This document shows, in pieces, positions 46,945 through 54,528 of a DNA stretch of 64,000 nucleotides. The notes beneath the pieces were generated by a model. That model saw nothing but the letters and a program-made list of their open reading frames with translations, ran no database searches and was not told the origin of the DNA. The translations under genes were made by a program, and so were the position numbers. Within the stretch, counting starts at the first letter, position 1. Every line of letters starts with the position of its first letter. Origin of the DNA: Terrimesophilobacter sp963702165 (GTDB lineage: Bacteria > Actinomycetota > Actinomycetes > Actinomycetales > Microbacteriaceae); contig OY969722.1 in NCBI GenBank assembly GCA_963702165.1, positions 1,178,001 through 1,242,000 of the forward strand, given 5' to 3'.

Positions 46945-46976
46945 AAAGTGGCAGTTTCTGCCACTTTTGCTAAACT
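46945..46976 (+). promoter_or_regulatory. Operator and leaderless promoter of the TetR-SDR pair
   Basis: AAAGTGGCAG and CTGCCACTTT form a perfect 10-bp inverted repeat around TTT (46945-46967). It ends 3 bp before TAAACT (46971-46976), which stands 6 nt before the TetR ATG at 46983. The site covers the -35 position, so the encoded TetR protein probably binds here and represses itself and the SDR gene. The exporter promoter is about 75 bp away and could also be affected. Confidence 0.75.
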
Positions 46977-46982
46977 TGAGCC

Positions 46983-47570
46983 ATGACAACTCAACGCAAG
47001 GTCAAGATCGCGCTCCGCGCATCCGAACGTTGTGCGGAGTTGTACATCGATCGCCAGAGCACCGAACTGACCGCCGCGGAAGTCGCCGCGAGCATCGGCG
47101 TCGGCGAGCGCACCTTCTACCGGCACTTCCCGCACAAGCGGGACACCATCCGGCCGTTGCTGGATGAGGCAAGCAGGGTGATGGCAGCCAGCATCCGGGA
47201 AACGACGGATCGGCCGCTGCAGGAGTCCCTGGTGACGGCATTCCGGGATGCGTTCGGCGGCGCGCGAGCCGAACTGACCCGGCGCCTGTTCCCGTTGCTG
47301 CTCAGAGACGACGGGATGCGCGCCGGGCTATTGCAGGCGATTCACGACGGGCGCGCGACACTCCGGCCTGCGATCGCCGATCGGCTCGGCATCCCCGACG
47401 ACAGCGTTCAGGCGCGTGCAGCGGCCTCGCTCTTCGTCGCGGCGATCTTCACCTCACTGGAAACCATGGCGCAGGACGCGAGCGACCCGATGGAGGCATT
47501 CTCCGAGGCTCTCGCGGTCGCCGTGGGCAATCCACTACAGACCAACAATGGAAAGGAAACAACACCATGA
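46983..47570 (+). CDS. TetR-family transcriptional regulator
   Basis: This 195-aa protein has the N-terminal TetR helix-turn-helix STELTAAEVAASIGVGERTFYRHFPHKRD (about 25-55), given in two adjoining pieces of the same stretch. A ligand-binding helical domain follows, with an alanine-rich end. It lies directly behind a perfect operator, overlaps the SDR gene by 4 bp and is divergent from the MacAB-like operon. It probably senses the SDR substrate or a drug and controls the SDR and perhaps the exporter. Confidence 0.88.
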   Translation: MTTQRKVKIALRASERCAELYIDRQSTELTAAEVAASIGVGERTFYRHFPHKRDTIRPLLDEASRVMAASIRETTDRPLQESLVTAFRDAFGGARAELTRRLFPLLLRDDGMRAGLLQAIHDGRATLRPAIADRLGIPDDSVQARAAASLFVAAIFTSLETMAQDASDPMEAFSEALAVAVGNPLQTNNGKETTP

Positions 47571-48403
47571 ACAAGCTCACCGATAAGGTCGCCGTCATCA
47601 CCGGAGGAACCAGCGGGATCGGCCTCGCCAGTGTCGAACTCTTCGTCGCGGAAGGCGCGAAGGTTGTGGTCGGTGACATCCAGGACGACCTCGGCGCTGC
47701 GCTCGAGAAGAAGCACGACGGCAACGTCGTGTACGTCCACACCGACGTCACCGACGATGCGGCCGTCGAAGCGCTTGTCGCAACCGCCGTCGACAAGTTC
47801 GGCAAGCTCGACGTCATGTTCAACAACGCCGGTGCTGCGGGTGACCCGTCGGCGATGGTCGACCTGAGCGCTGACGGCTTCGACAAGACCCTCGCGCTGC
47901 TGACGCGCTCGGTGGCATCCGGTCACAAGCACGCGGCTCGCCAGTTCCAGAAGCAGGGCACAGGCGGATCGATCATCTCGACGGCCAGCGCCGCAGGCAT
48001 CCAGGGCGGCTGGTCGTCCGCCGGCTACACGATCGCCAAGCACGCTGTGGTCGGTGTCGTGCGCCAGGCGACCGCGGAGCTCGCCCCGCTGGGCATCCGC
48101 TCGAACGCGATCGCTCCGGGGATCATCATGACCCCGATCATGGCGCGCTCCTTCGGGATCGCTCCGGAGAAGTCCGACGAATTCGTCGCGCTGCTGAGCG
48201 AGCGCCTCGCGACCGCCCAGCCGATCGGTCGTGTCGGCCGCCCCGAGGACATCGCCGAAGCGGCGGTGTTCCTGGCGAGCGACTCCTCGTCGTTCGTCAC
48301 CGGCGTGACCCTCTCGGTCGACGGTGGCGCGACGGTCGTGACGCAGAGCGGATTCGCGGCGACCGCGGCTCAGGCCGCTGCCGACTTCCAGGCAGCCAGC
48401 TGA
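47567..48403 (+). CDS. Short-chain dehydrogenase/reductase
   Basis: This NAD(P)-dependent oxidoreductase has 278 aa. It shows the cofactor loop TGGTSGIGLA, NNAG (about 84-87), the catalytic Ser in STASAAG and YTIAK (Tyr-X3-Lys), plus the end SFVTGVTLSVDGG. An extra tail of about 20 residues rich in Ala follows the usual end. The Asp at the end of beta-2 (VVGDIQDD) favours NAD. The start overlaps the TetR stop codon (ATGA). A strong terminator follows. The substrate is unknown. Confidence 0.92.
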   Translation: MNKLTDKVAVITGGTSGIGLASVELFVAEGAKVVVGDIQDDLGAALEKKHDGNVVYVHTDVTDDAAVEALVATAVDKFGKLDVMFNNAGAAGDPSAMVDLSADGFDKTLALLTRSVASGHKHAARQFQKQGTGGSIISTASAAGIQGGWSSAGYTIAKHAVVGVVRQATAELAPLGIRSNAIAPGIIMTPIMARSFGIAPEKSDEFVALLSERLATAQPIGRVGRPEDIAEAAVFLASDSSSFVTGVTLSVDGGATVVTQSGFAATAAQAAADFQAAS

Positions 48404-48417
48404 CACCAGCAATACAC

Positions 48418-48450
48418 AAAGGGCACCGACGAACTTCGTCGGTGCCCTTT
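48418..48450. terminator. Bidirectional terminator, SDR / RNase J
   Basis: AAAGGGCACCGACGAA (48418-48433) and TTCGTCGGTGCCCTTT (48435-48450) form a perfect 16-bp stem around one base, with A and T runs on both sides. It lies between the convergent SDR and RNase J genes and fits a two-way terminator. Confidence 0.92.
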
Positions 48451-48470
48451 GGCGTTTCTAGGTGGCGTTT

Positions 48471-50147
48471 CTAGGCCTCGATCACCACGGGGACGATCAT
48501 CGGCCGCCGCCGGTGCTGCGTGTTCACCCAGCGGCCGACGGTGCGGCGCACGACCTGCTGGTAGGAGTGCTGGTCGCGCGTGCCGTTCTCGGCGGCATCC
48601 GCGATCGCCTTGACGATCTTCGGCTTGACATCATCGAACACCGACTCGTCCTCGGCGAAACCGCGGGCCTGGATCTCCGGGCCGACGATGACGTTGCCGG
48701 TCTGCGGGTCGATCGCGACGAAGATCGAGATGAAGCCCTCCTCGGCGAGGATGCGGCGGTCCTTCAGGTCGGCCTCGGTGATCTCCCCGACTGTCGAGCC
48801 GTCGACGTACACGTAGCCGAGGTCGAGCTGGCCGACGACCTCGACGTGCCCGTCCTTGACGTCGAGCACCATGCCGTCGCCGCCCACGAACGTGTTCGCC
48901 TCCGGCACTCCGGTGTCGACAGCGAGGTTGCGGTTGGCCACCAGGTGCCGGTACTCGCCGTGCACCGGCATGACGTTCTTCGGCTTCAGGATGTTGTAGG
49001 CGTACAGCAGCTCCCCCGCGCTCGCGTGACCGGAGACGTGCACCTTGGCGTTGCCCTTGTGCACGACATCCGCTCCCAGCCGGATCAGTCCGTCGATGAC
49101 GCGGTAGACCGCGTTCTCGTTGCCGGGGATGAGACTGGAGGCGAGGATGACCAGGTCGCCCTTGCCGATCTCGATCTGGTGCTCGAGGTTGGCCATGCGC
49201 GCGAGCACCGCCATCGGCTCGCCCTGCGAGCCGGTGCTCATGTACACGATGCGGTTGTCGGGCAGGTCGCCCGCCTTCTTCGCATCGATGAGCACGCCCT
49301 CGGGCACCTTCAGGTAGCCGAGCTCGGCGGCGATGGTCATGTTGCGGACCATCGAGCGGCCCATGAACGCGACTCGCCTGCCATTGCGGTGGGCAGCGTC
49401 GAGCACCTGCTGCACGCGGTGCACGTGGCTGGAGAAGCTCGCGACGATCACCCGCCTCGAGGCGCGCGCCATCACCGACTCGAGCACGTCGCCGATGGCA
49501 CGCTCCGGCGCGGTGAAGCCGGGGACGTCCGCGTTGGTGGAGTCCGGCAGGAACAGGTCGACGCCGGCCTCGCCGAGTCGAGCGAACGCGCGGAGGTCGG
49601 TGATGCGGCCGTCGAGCGGCAGCTGGTCCATCTTGAAGTCGCCGGTGTGCAGGACGACCCCGGCGCGGGTCGTGATCGCCACGGCGAGCGCATCCGGGAT
49701 CGAGTGGTTGACCGCGATGAATTCGAGGTCGAACGGCCCGAGCTTCTCGTGCTGGCCCTCGGTGACGGTGAGGGTGAACGGGCTGATCCGGTGCTCCTTG
49801 AGCTTCGCCTCGACGAGCGCGAGCGTCAGCGTCGAGCCGATCAGCGGGATGTCGCCGCGCAGCCGGAGCAGGTACGGCACCGCGCCGATGTGGTCCTCGT
49901 GGCCGTGGGTGAGCACGATGCCGAGGACGTCGTCGAGTCGGTCCCGCACCGGCGAGAAGTCGGGGAGGATGAGGTCGACGCCGGGCTGCTCCTCTTCGGG
50001 GAACAGCACGCCGCAGTCGACGATCAGCAGCTTGCCGTCGATCTCGAAGACGGTCATGTTGCGGCCGATCTCACCCAGCCCGCCGATGGGGATGACCCGC
50101 AGCGTGCCGGGTTCGAGGGTGCGCGGTTCGTAGATCGCTGAGTTCAT
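48471..50147 (-). CDS. rnj: Ribonuclease J
   Basis: RNase J has 5'-3' exo- and endonuclease activity in RNA decay and rRNA maturation. The 558-aa protein has the metallo-beta-lactamase metal site LTHGHEDHIGAVPY (about 79-92) and HTGDFKMDQLP. The beta-CASP part carries MSTGSQGEPMAVLARMA and HVSGHASAGELLYAYNILKPKNVMPVHGE, here one continuous stretch. The C-terminal domain is complete. ATG 50147 overlaps the dapA stop codon (ATGA), the conserved dapA-rnj order of actinobacteria. Confidence 0.96.
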   Translation of the reverse strand: MNSAIYEPRTLEPGTLRVIPIGGLGEIGRNMTVFEIDGKLLIVDCGVLFPEEEQPGVDLILPDFSPVRDRLDDVLGIVLTHGHEDHIGAVPYLLRLRGDIPLIGSTLTLALVEAKLKEHRISPFTLTVTEGQHEKLGPFDLEFIAVNHSIPDALAVAITTRAGVVLHTGDFKMDQLPLDGRITDLRAFARLGEAGVDLFLPDSTNADVPGFTAPERAIGDVLESVMARASRRVIVASFSSHVHRVQQVLDAAHRNGRRVAFMGRSMVRNMTIAAELGYLKVPEGVLIDAKKAGDLPDNRIVYMSTGSQGEPMAVLARMANLEHQIEIGKGDLVILASSLIPGNENAVYRVIDGLIRLGADVVHKGNAKVHVSGHASAGELLYAYNILKPKNVMPVHGEYRHLVANRNLAVDTGVPEANTFVGGDGMVLDVKDGHVEVVGQLDLGYVYVDGSTVGEITEADLKDRRILAEEGFISIFVAIDPQTGNVIVGPEIQARGFAEDESVFDDVKPKIVKAIADAAENGTRDQHSYQQVVRRTVGRWVNTQHRRRPMIVPVVIEA

Positions 50148-51121
50148 CGTGTGGTTCCTGCAATCTTCGGTAGGGCGCCACCCGCGGCGGCGTTTCGGTC
50201 CGGTCGGAAGTTGTCGAAGCCGGCGTCCTCGATCTGGCGGACCAGAGCGATGTCATCTTCGATGAGGGCTGCTTCGAAGTCCTCGGGGCCGACCAGCGGC
50301 AGCCGCACCCGCGGCGAGCCGATCCGGCCCAGGCCGTGCAGGACGTACTTGGCGGCTACCGTGCCGGGGACATGGGTCATGACCGCTCGCACCAGCGGCT
50401 CGAGCCGCTTGTGGGCATCCGTCGCCGTCGCCAGGTCGCCCGCGTTCACCGCGTCGACGATCGTGCGGTACGGGGCCGGCGCGACGTTCGCGGTGACACC
50501 GATGAGCCCGGTGGCACCGATCGCCAGGTGCGGCAGCACGTTCGCGTCGTCGCCGGAGAAGTACATCAGGTCGGTCTGGTTGAGCACCCGGCTGACCTCG
50601 GCGAAGTCGCCCTTGGCGTCCTTGACGGCGAGGATGTTCGGGTGCGCCGCCGCGCGCAGGATGGTCTCGTACTTGATCGGCACGCCGGTGCGGCCCGGGA
50701 TGTCGTACAGGATGACCGGCAGGTCGGTGGCGTCGGCGATCAGCCGGAAGTGGGTGAGGATGCCGGCCTGGGTCGGCTTGTTGTAGTACGGGGTGACGAT
50801 CATCACGCCGTCGGCGCCGGCCTTCTCGCTCTTCTTGTAGAGCTCGATCGCGTGGGCGGTCTCGTTGGATCCGCCGCCGGTGATGATCTTCGCGCGGCCG
50901 GCCGCGACCGACTTGCCGACCTCGACCAGGCGAAGCTTCTCCGGGTCGGTGAGGGTGCTGGTCTCGCCGGTGGTGCCGGTCACGACGATGCCGTCGGCGC
51001 CGCCGGAGATGACATCGTCGATGTGCTTCTCCACACCTGGCCAGTCGACCTCTCCGTCGGGGGTGAACGGCGTCACCAGTGCGACAAGAACTTGACCGAA
51101 CGGATTATTGCGATTAGCCAC
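50144..51121 (-). CDS. dapA: 4-hydroxy-tetrahydrodipicolinate synthase
   Basis: DapA condenses pyruvate with aspartate semialdehyde, the first step towards diaminopimelate and lysine. The 325-aa barrel has GTTGETSTLTDPEK, the Tyr region VTPYYNKPTQAGI, LYDIPGRTG and the Schiff-base lysine in ILAVKDAKGD. GTG 51121 is chosen since TACCCT lies 7 nt upstream, indicating a leaderless message. Longer frames reach into the repeat element upstream and are not supported. dapB and dapF lie elsewhere in this window. Confidence 0.96.
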   Translation of the reverse strand: MANRNNPFGQVLVALVTPFTPDGEVDWPGVEKHIDDVISGGADGIVVTGTTGETSTLTDPEKLRLVEVGKSVAAGRAKIITGGGSNETAHAIELYKKSEKAGADGVMIVTPYYNKPTQAGILTHFRLIADATDLPVILYDIPGRTGVPIKYETILRAAAHPNILAVKDAKGDFAEVSRVLNQTDLMYFSGDDANVLPHLAIGATGLIGVTANVAPAPYRTIVDAVNAGDLATATDAHKRLEPLVRAVMTHVPGTVAAKYVLHGLGRIGSPRVRLPLVGPEDFEAALIEDDIALVRQIEDAGFDNFRPDRNAAAGGALPKIAGTTR

Positions 51122-51173
51122 GGGTACAAGGGTATCGCCACGGCGTGGAGGGGTTTTCCCGCCACCTCCCCCG

Positions 51174-51297
51174 CCCTGTTGTGCAGGAGATTCCCCGTTG
51201 TGCAGGAGATTCCCCGTTGTGCAGGAGATTCTGCCGATTTGGCCGCCAGGCATGGGCATCCGGGGCCGTTTTGGTCGGGAAGTCCTGCACAACAGGG
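51174..51297. repeat. Dispersed palindromic element GTTGTGCAGGA, copy 2
   Basis: Three tandem left ends of the form CCCYGTTGTGCAGGAGATT (51174 onward, period about 18) are followed by a spacer containing GGGCATCCGGGGCCGTTTTGG and the inverted right end AGTCCTGCACAACAGGG (51281-51297). It lies upstream of dapA and of the convergent end of the AbiEi/PD-(D/E)XK gene. The number of left ends differs between copies, which suggests growth by tandem duplication. Confidence 0.88.
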
Positions 51298-51350
51298 AGG
51301 GCTACGGGCGTCGAGTAGGGGTCATCGGATGCGGGAGGCTCGCCCCCGAG

Positions 51351-52223
51351 TCACGCCACCAGGTGATCACCGCGCGAGATCGCGGCGAGGATGGCGGCCT
51401 CGACGGACTGCCACTCGTAGACGACCTGCGAGTACATGAACCGCAACACTCGGTAGCCCAACGCGCTCAACGCCGCGTCCCGGCGTCGGTCAGCGTACGG
51501 ATCGGTGTGGTGTTCCTTGCTGTCCACCTCGATGATCAGCCTGTCGCCTACTAGAAAGTCGACTCGACCGACTCCGCGGACCGGGACTTGTTGCGCGAAG
51601 CCGATGCCGAGCGACAGTAGTTGAAGGCGTAACAAGGATTCCGTACCGCTCTGCGACAGTGTGGAAGCCTGCTCCGCCAGCGACCTTGCCTGCCGTGGAA
51701 GCATCGCGTGAAGCACATGACGGTCTGAAACGGTGAGGCGGTGTTGATTGAGAGCCGACTCCAGGACGACGAATCCTGCGACAGCCCCCTGGCACCTGAA
51801 TATCTGGTCGATACACTCCGGGATTGCAACGGACAGACGGTCGCCGCGGCGTTCGGAGTCCTTCCGCCAGTGGATGACGATCGAATCATCCGGATGCGAC
51901 GTCAGCCGCCGCCGGTGATCGGTCTGGGTGCGAAGGCGCGAACCGGTGCCCGGAACATCGACGTGCAGCTCCAAGTCCGAAGAAGGCACCCACAGCCCGT
52001 GATGACGGGCCGCGCTGACGCACGCAAGTCGGCCGCCAACCCGAACCGCGCGAAAGACCGGTTCGCGCAAATCCGGAACGGCGTACCAGCCCTTGCGCGC
52101 TCGGCGGATGTCACCGCGTTTCACCGCGGTCAGGACTTGGTCTTCGGTGAAACCCAACCGGAGCAGTTCGGATTTCTTCGCCACACCGCCGAGCATCCGA
52201 ATGTCATTGGCAATCCGTCGCAT
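51351..52223 (-). CDS. AbiEi-like winged helix fused to a PD-(D/E)XK (DUF559/Vsr-like) domain
   Basis: This 290-aa protein has an N-terminal winged helix like the AbiEi antitoxin domain (IRMLGGVAKKSELLRLGFTEDQV, then RKGWYAVPD). The C-terminal nuclease-like fold has VDFLVGDRLIIEVDSK, giving the D-x(n)-E-x-D/K arrangement, and GYRVLRFMYSQV. Such proteins are abundant in actinobacteria, often in several copies per genome. They are commonly annotated as DUF559 or type IV toxin-antitoxin related. Base composition is slightly lower in GC than the neighbours. Copies of the dispersed repeat flank it on both sides. Function is unknown; nuclease activity is inferred from the motif only. Confidence 0.75.
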   Translation of the reverse strand: MRRIANDIRMLGGVAKKSELLRLGFTEDQVLTAVKRGDIRRARKGWYAVPDLREPVFRAVRVGGRLACVSAARHHGLWVPSSDLELHVDVPGTGSRLRTQTDHRRRLTSHPDDSIVIHWRKDSERRGDRLSVAIPECIDQIFRCQGAVAGFVVLESALNQHRLTVSDRHVLHAMLPRQARSLAEQASTLSQSGTESLLRLQLLSLGIGFAQQVPVRGVGRVDFLVGDRLIIEVDSKEHHTDPYADRRRDAALSALGYRVLRFMYSQVVYEWQSVEAAILAAISRGDHLVA

Positions 52224-52341
52224 CTGACGAGAGTGCCGTTGCGGTCTGCGCCCGGCGCTCGGGAGTCGGGCACTTCGGGAGCGGTTGGCGCCGGCTGATG
52301 GTCTGGAGGAGGGGTTGGCCCGAGGTATCCGCGGGGGATCG

Positions 52342-52446
52342 CCCCGTTGTGCAGGAGATTCTTCTGATTTCGGTGCCAGTCAGGGGCATCCGAAGGCTCT
52401 CGGGGTGCAAAGTCCTGCATAACAATGGATGTCCTGCAAAACGGGG
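52342..52446. repeat. Dispersed palindromic element GTTGTGCAGGA, copy 3
   Basis: The left end CCCCGTTGTGCAGGAGATTC lies at 52342-52361. The spacer contains GGGGCATCCG. Two right ends follow, AGTCCTGCATAAC (52411-52423) and TGTCCTGCAAAACGGGG (52430-52446). Right ends differ from copies 2 and 4 by single changes in the loop bases (CACAAC, CATAAC, CAAAAC). It lies between the divergent AbiEi/PD-(D/E)XK gene and the GNAT gene. Confidence 0.87.
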
Positions 52447-52519
52447 CGGCGCAGCTCGCGTGGTGTGGCCCTTGACGGGCGGGTGGGTGCGGGCGCAGTC
52501 TGAGCCGACGGAGGCCGCC

Positions 52520-53068
52520 ATGCTGCACGGCAACTCGATCACCCTCCGCCCGGTGCGGGCATCAGACCTCGACGCGCTCTACGCCGCTCACGTCGACATC
52601 CGGAACCGCGGCGCATTCTTCCCGCTCGGCGTCCTGCCCGAGCCGCAGTTCCGGGAGAAGTTCTCCCGAACCGGTTTCTGGGACAAAGAGGAGGGCATGC
52701 TCCTCATCGTCACGGGCGACGGCGAGGTGGCCGGACACATCGAGTTCTTCCTCCCGGCGGGATACTGGGATGCTTTCGAGCTCTCCTATCAGCTCTATGA
52801 CGACCGGTTCGCGGGCCGGGGCTTCGTCACCGAGGCCGTGCAGCTCACCGTCGACCACCTGTTCGCGACCACCAAGACGTACCGGATACAGCTCGTCATC
52901 GTGCCCGAGAACGCTGCCTCTCGTCGCATCGCCGAGAAGTGCGGCTTCGCCCTCGAAGGCACCGCCCGGGGCGCCTTCTACAACGACGGTCGCAACCAGG
53001 ACGTGCTGATGTACTCGCTGCTGGCAACGGATGCGCGCCCGTGGCGGGCGGCTCCGGAAGCGGGCTGA
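52520..53068 (+). CDS. GNAT-family N-acetyltransferase (RimJ/RimL-like)
   Basis: This 182-aa acetyl-CoA-dependent transferase is of the type that modifies protein N termini or small amines. It shows ITLRPVRASDLDALYAAHVD, the acetyl-CoA loop DRFAGRGFVTEAVQLTV and the RimJ/RimL mark VPENAASRRIAEKCGFALEG. ATG 52520 is preceded by CGGAGG. Elements 3 and 4 of the dispersed repeat flank it at 74 and 15 bp. The target is unknown. Confidence 0.88.
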   Translation: MLHGNSITLRPVRASDLDALYAAHVDIRNRGAFFPLGVLPEPQFREKFSRTGFWDKEEGMLLIVTGDGEVAGHIEFFLPAGYWDAFELSYQLYDDRFAGRGFVTEAVQLTVDHLFATTKTYRIQLVIVPENAASRRIAEKCGFALEGTARGAFYNDGRNQDVLMYSLLATDARPWRAAPEAG

Positions 53069-53083
53069 GACCGGCGACGACAA

Positions 53084-53188
53084 CCTCGTTGTGCAGGACT
53101 CTCGAGGGTTTTCGGGACTAATCAGTGGCATCCGGGGCCGTTTTGACTGGAAAGTCCTGCACAACAGGGAAAGTCCTGCACAACAGGG
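53084..53188. repeat. Dispersed palindromic element GTTGTGCAGGA, copy 4
   Basis: The left end is CCTCGTTGTGCAGGACTC (53084 onward). The spacer keeps GGCATCCGGGGCCGTTTTG, identical to copy 2 over 19 bases. Two right ends AAGTCCTGCACAACAGGG follow, in tandem (to 53188). It lies between the convergent ends of the GNAT gene and thyX, so it could also end both messages. Confidence 0.88.
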
Positions 53189-53193
53189 CGGGG

Positions 53194-53934
53194 CTAGGGC
53201 GCGACGCGACCGTTCGTGTTGAAGGCCTCGTAGGTCAGCGGCATCAGCTGGGCGAAGTGCTCCTCCATCTGCTCCGCGCACATCTCGATCTCGCGCTGCG
53301 GGAACGACGGGAAATGGGTGCCCTCGCGCTTGGTCCGCAGGCTGAGGAAGTTCATCAGTGACCGCGCGTTCATCGTCACGTACATCGACGAGTAGGTCGT
53401 GACCGGCAGCACGATCCGTGCGACTTCGCGCGCGACCCCGGCCTCGAGCATCCGCTGGTACGCCTCGTAGGCGTGCCTCGAGACATCCATCGTCTGCTGC
53501 TGCACGAGCGCGGTCTGCTCGGCGGTACCCGGATGGAATTCGTACGCGCCGGGCTTGCCGGTCTGGACCAGATTGCGGTCGGCCGCCGGGACGTAGAACA
53601 CCGGGCGCAGCTCACGGTAGCGACCGGATTCCTCGTTATAGGAGGCGATGCGGTGCCGCATGAACTCGCGGAACACGAAGATCGGCGCCTGCACGTAGAA
53701 GGTCATCGAGTTGTGCTCGAACGGAGAGCCGTGGCGGTCGCGCATCAGGTAGTTGATCAGCCCGCGGTTGCGCCTCTGGTCCTGCTCCGTCTCCACCCCG
53801 TCGAGCCTGCTCGACTCGAGCGTCTGCTCCCCCTGCGTCGACACGCGCGCCGCGAACAGCACGTCGGAGTCGTGAGCACTCGCGCGGACGAGTTCAACGG
53901 TCATGTCGGAACGGAATTCGAGAGTCTCAGGCAC
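53194..53934 (-). CDS. thyX: FAD-dependent thymidylate synthase
   Basis: ThyX makes dTMP from dUMP using FAD and methylene-tetrahydrofolate. The 246-aa protein shows the family motif RHRIASYNEESGRY (RHR-X7-S, about 92-105). It also has ARIVLPVTTYSSMYVTMNARSL, shown in part, with the substrate-binding Arg/Ser residues, and a C-terminal tail near MPLTYEAFN. GTG 53934 is chosen because TATCGT stands 7 nt upstream, a leaderless arrangement. Homologs have the same FRSDMTVELVRAS start after a few residues. Confidence 0.95.
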   Translation of the reverse strand: MPETLEFRSDMTVELVRASAHDSDVLFAARVSTQGEQTLESSRLDGVETEQDQRRNRGLINYLMRDRHGSPFEHNSMTFYVQAPIFVFREFMRHRIASYNEESGRYRELRPVFYVPAADRNLVQTGKPGAYEFHPGTAEQTALVQQQTMDVSRHAYEAYQRMLEAGVAREVARIVLPVTTYSSMYVTMNARSLMNFLSLRTKREGTHFPSFPQREIEMCAEQMEEHFAQLMPLTYEAFNTNGRVAP

Positions 53935-54096
53935 GGCCTTCACGATAGCGAACGCTCCCCGACGGTCCGCCCGGCCACGCCGCAACCGACGCCGCGAAGC
54001 ATCCGGATGCGCGTGGCTGGGCATTGACCGCAATCCTCTGCCGCTGTGAGACGGCGTGACCTATGGTGGGAGGCACCTGAGAGAGAGGTGGCCAGA

Positions 54097-54528
54097 ATGG
54101 CTCTGACCAGCGAAGCAACGACGATGTGGCACGGCGATCTGATGTCGGGCAAGGGAACTACCAGCCTCGACTCGTCGGAGGCCGCAGAGTTCGAAGTGAA
54201 CTGGAAGGCGCGCGCCGAGGGCGAGGGTGGACACACCAACCCCGAGGAGCTGCTCGCGGCCGCACACTCCGCGTGCTTCTCGATGGCCTTCTCCAACATG
54301 CTGGCCCAGAACGGCACACCTCCTGACTCGCTGCAGGTGACCGCTGCGATCACGTTCGACACCACCGGCGGCGCCCGCATCACCGGCAGCCACCTCCTGG
54401 TCAGCGCCAAGGTGCCTGGCATCAGCGAAGCGGACTTCGAGCGCATCGCGGACGAGGCCAAGGACGGCTGCCCGGTCTCCAAGGCGCTCACGGGCATCGA
54501 CATCACGATCGAGGCGAGCCTGGCCTGA
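54097..54528 (+). CDS. OsmC/Ohr-family peroxidase
   Basis: This 143-aa thiol peroxidase reduces organic hydroperoxides. The two conserved Cys are in AAAHSACFSMAFSNML (about residue 60) and KDGCPVSKALTG (about 127), the OsmC spacing. ATG 54097 is preceded by GAGAGAGG; upstream codons lack support. The OsmC subgroup (YhfA/OsmC) rather than Ohr is suggested by the MSGKGTTSLDS start. It overlaps the epimerase gene by one base (TGATG). Confidence 0.92.
   Translation: MALTSEATTMWHGDLMSGKGTTSLDSSEAAEFEVNWKARAEGEGGHTNPEELLAAAHSACFSMAFSNMLAQNGTPPDSLQVTAAITFDTTGGARITGSHLLVSAKVPGISEADFERIADEAKDGCPVSKALTGIDITIEASLA

Noticed and set aside
51174..51240. CRISPR-like direct repeats GTTGTGCAGGAGATTCCCC
   Set aside because: The three copies are in direct tandem with a period of about 18 bp and no spacers. 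Inverted copies belong to the dispersed element instead.
51351..53188. Complete toxin-antitoxin or restriction system around the AbiEi-like gene
   Set aside because: No AbiEii-type nucleotidyltransferase, methyltransferase or other partner lies beside it. The GNAT gene has no known TA-type features such as a paired DUF1778 gene.
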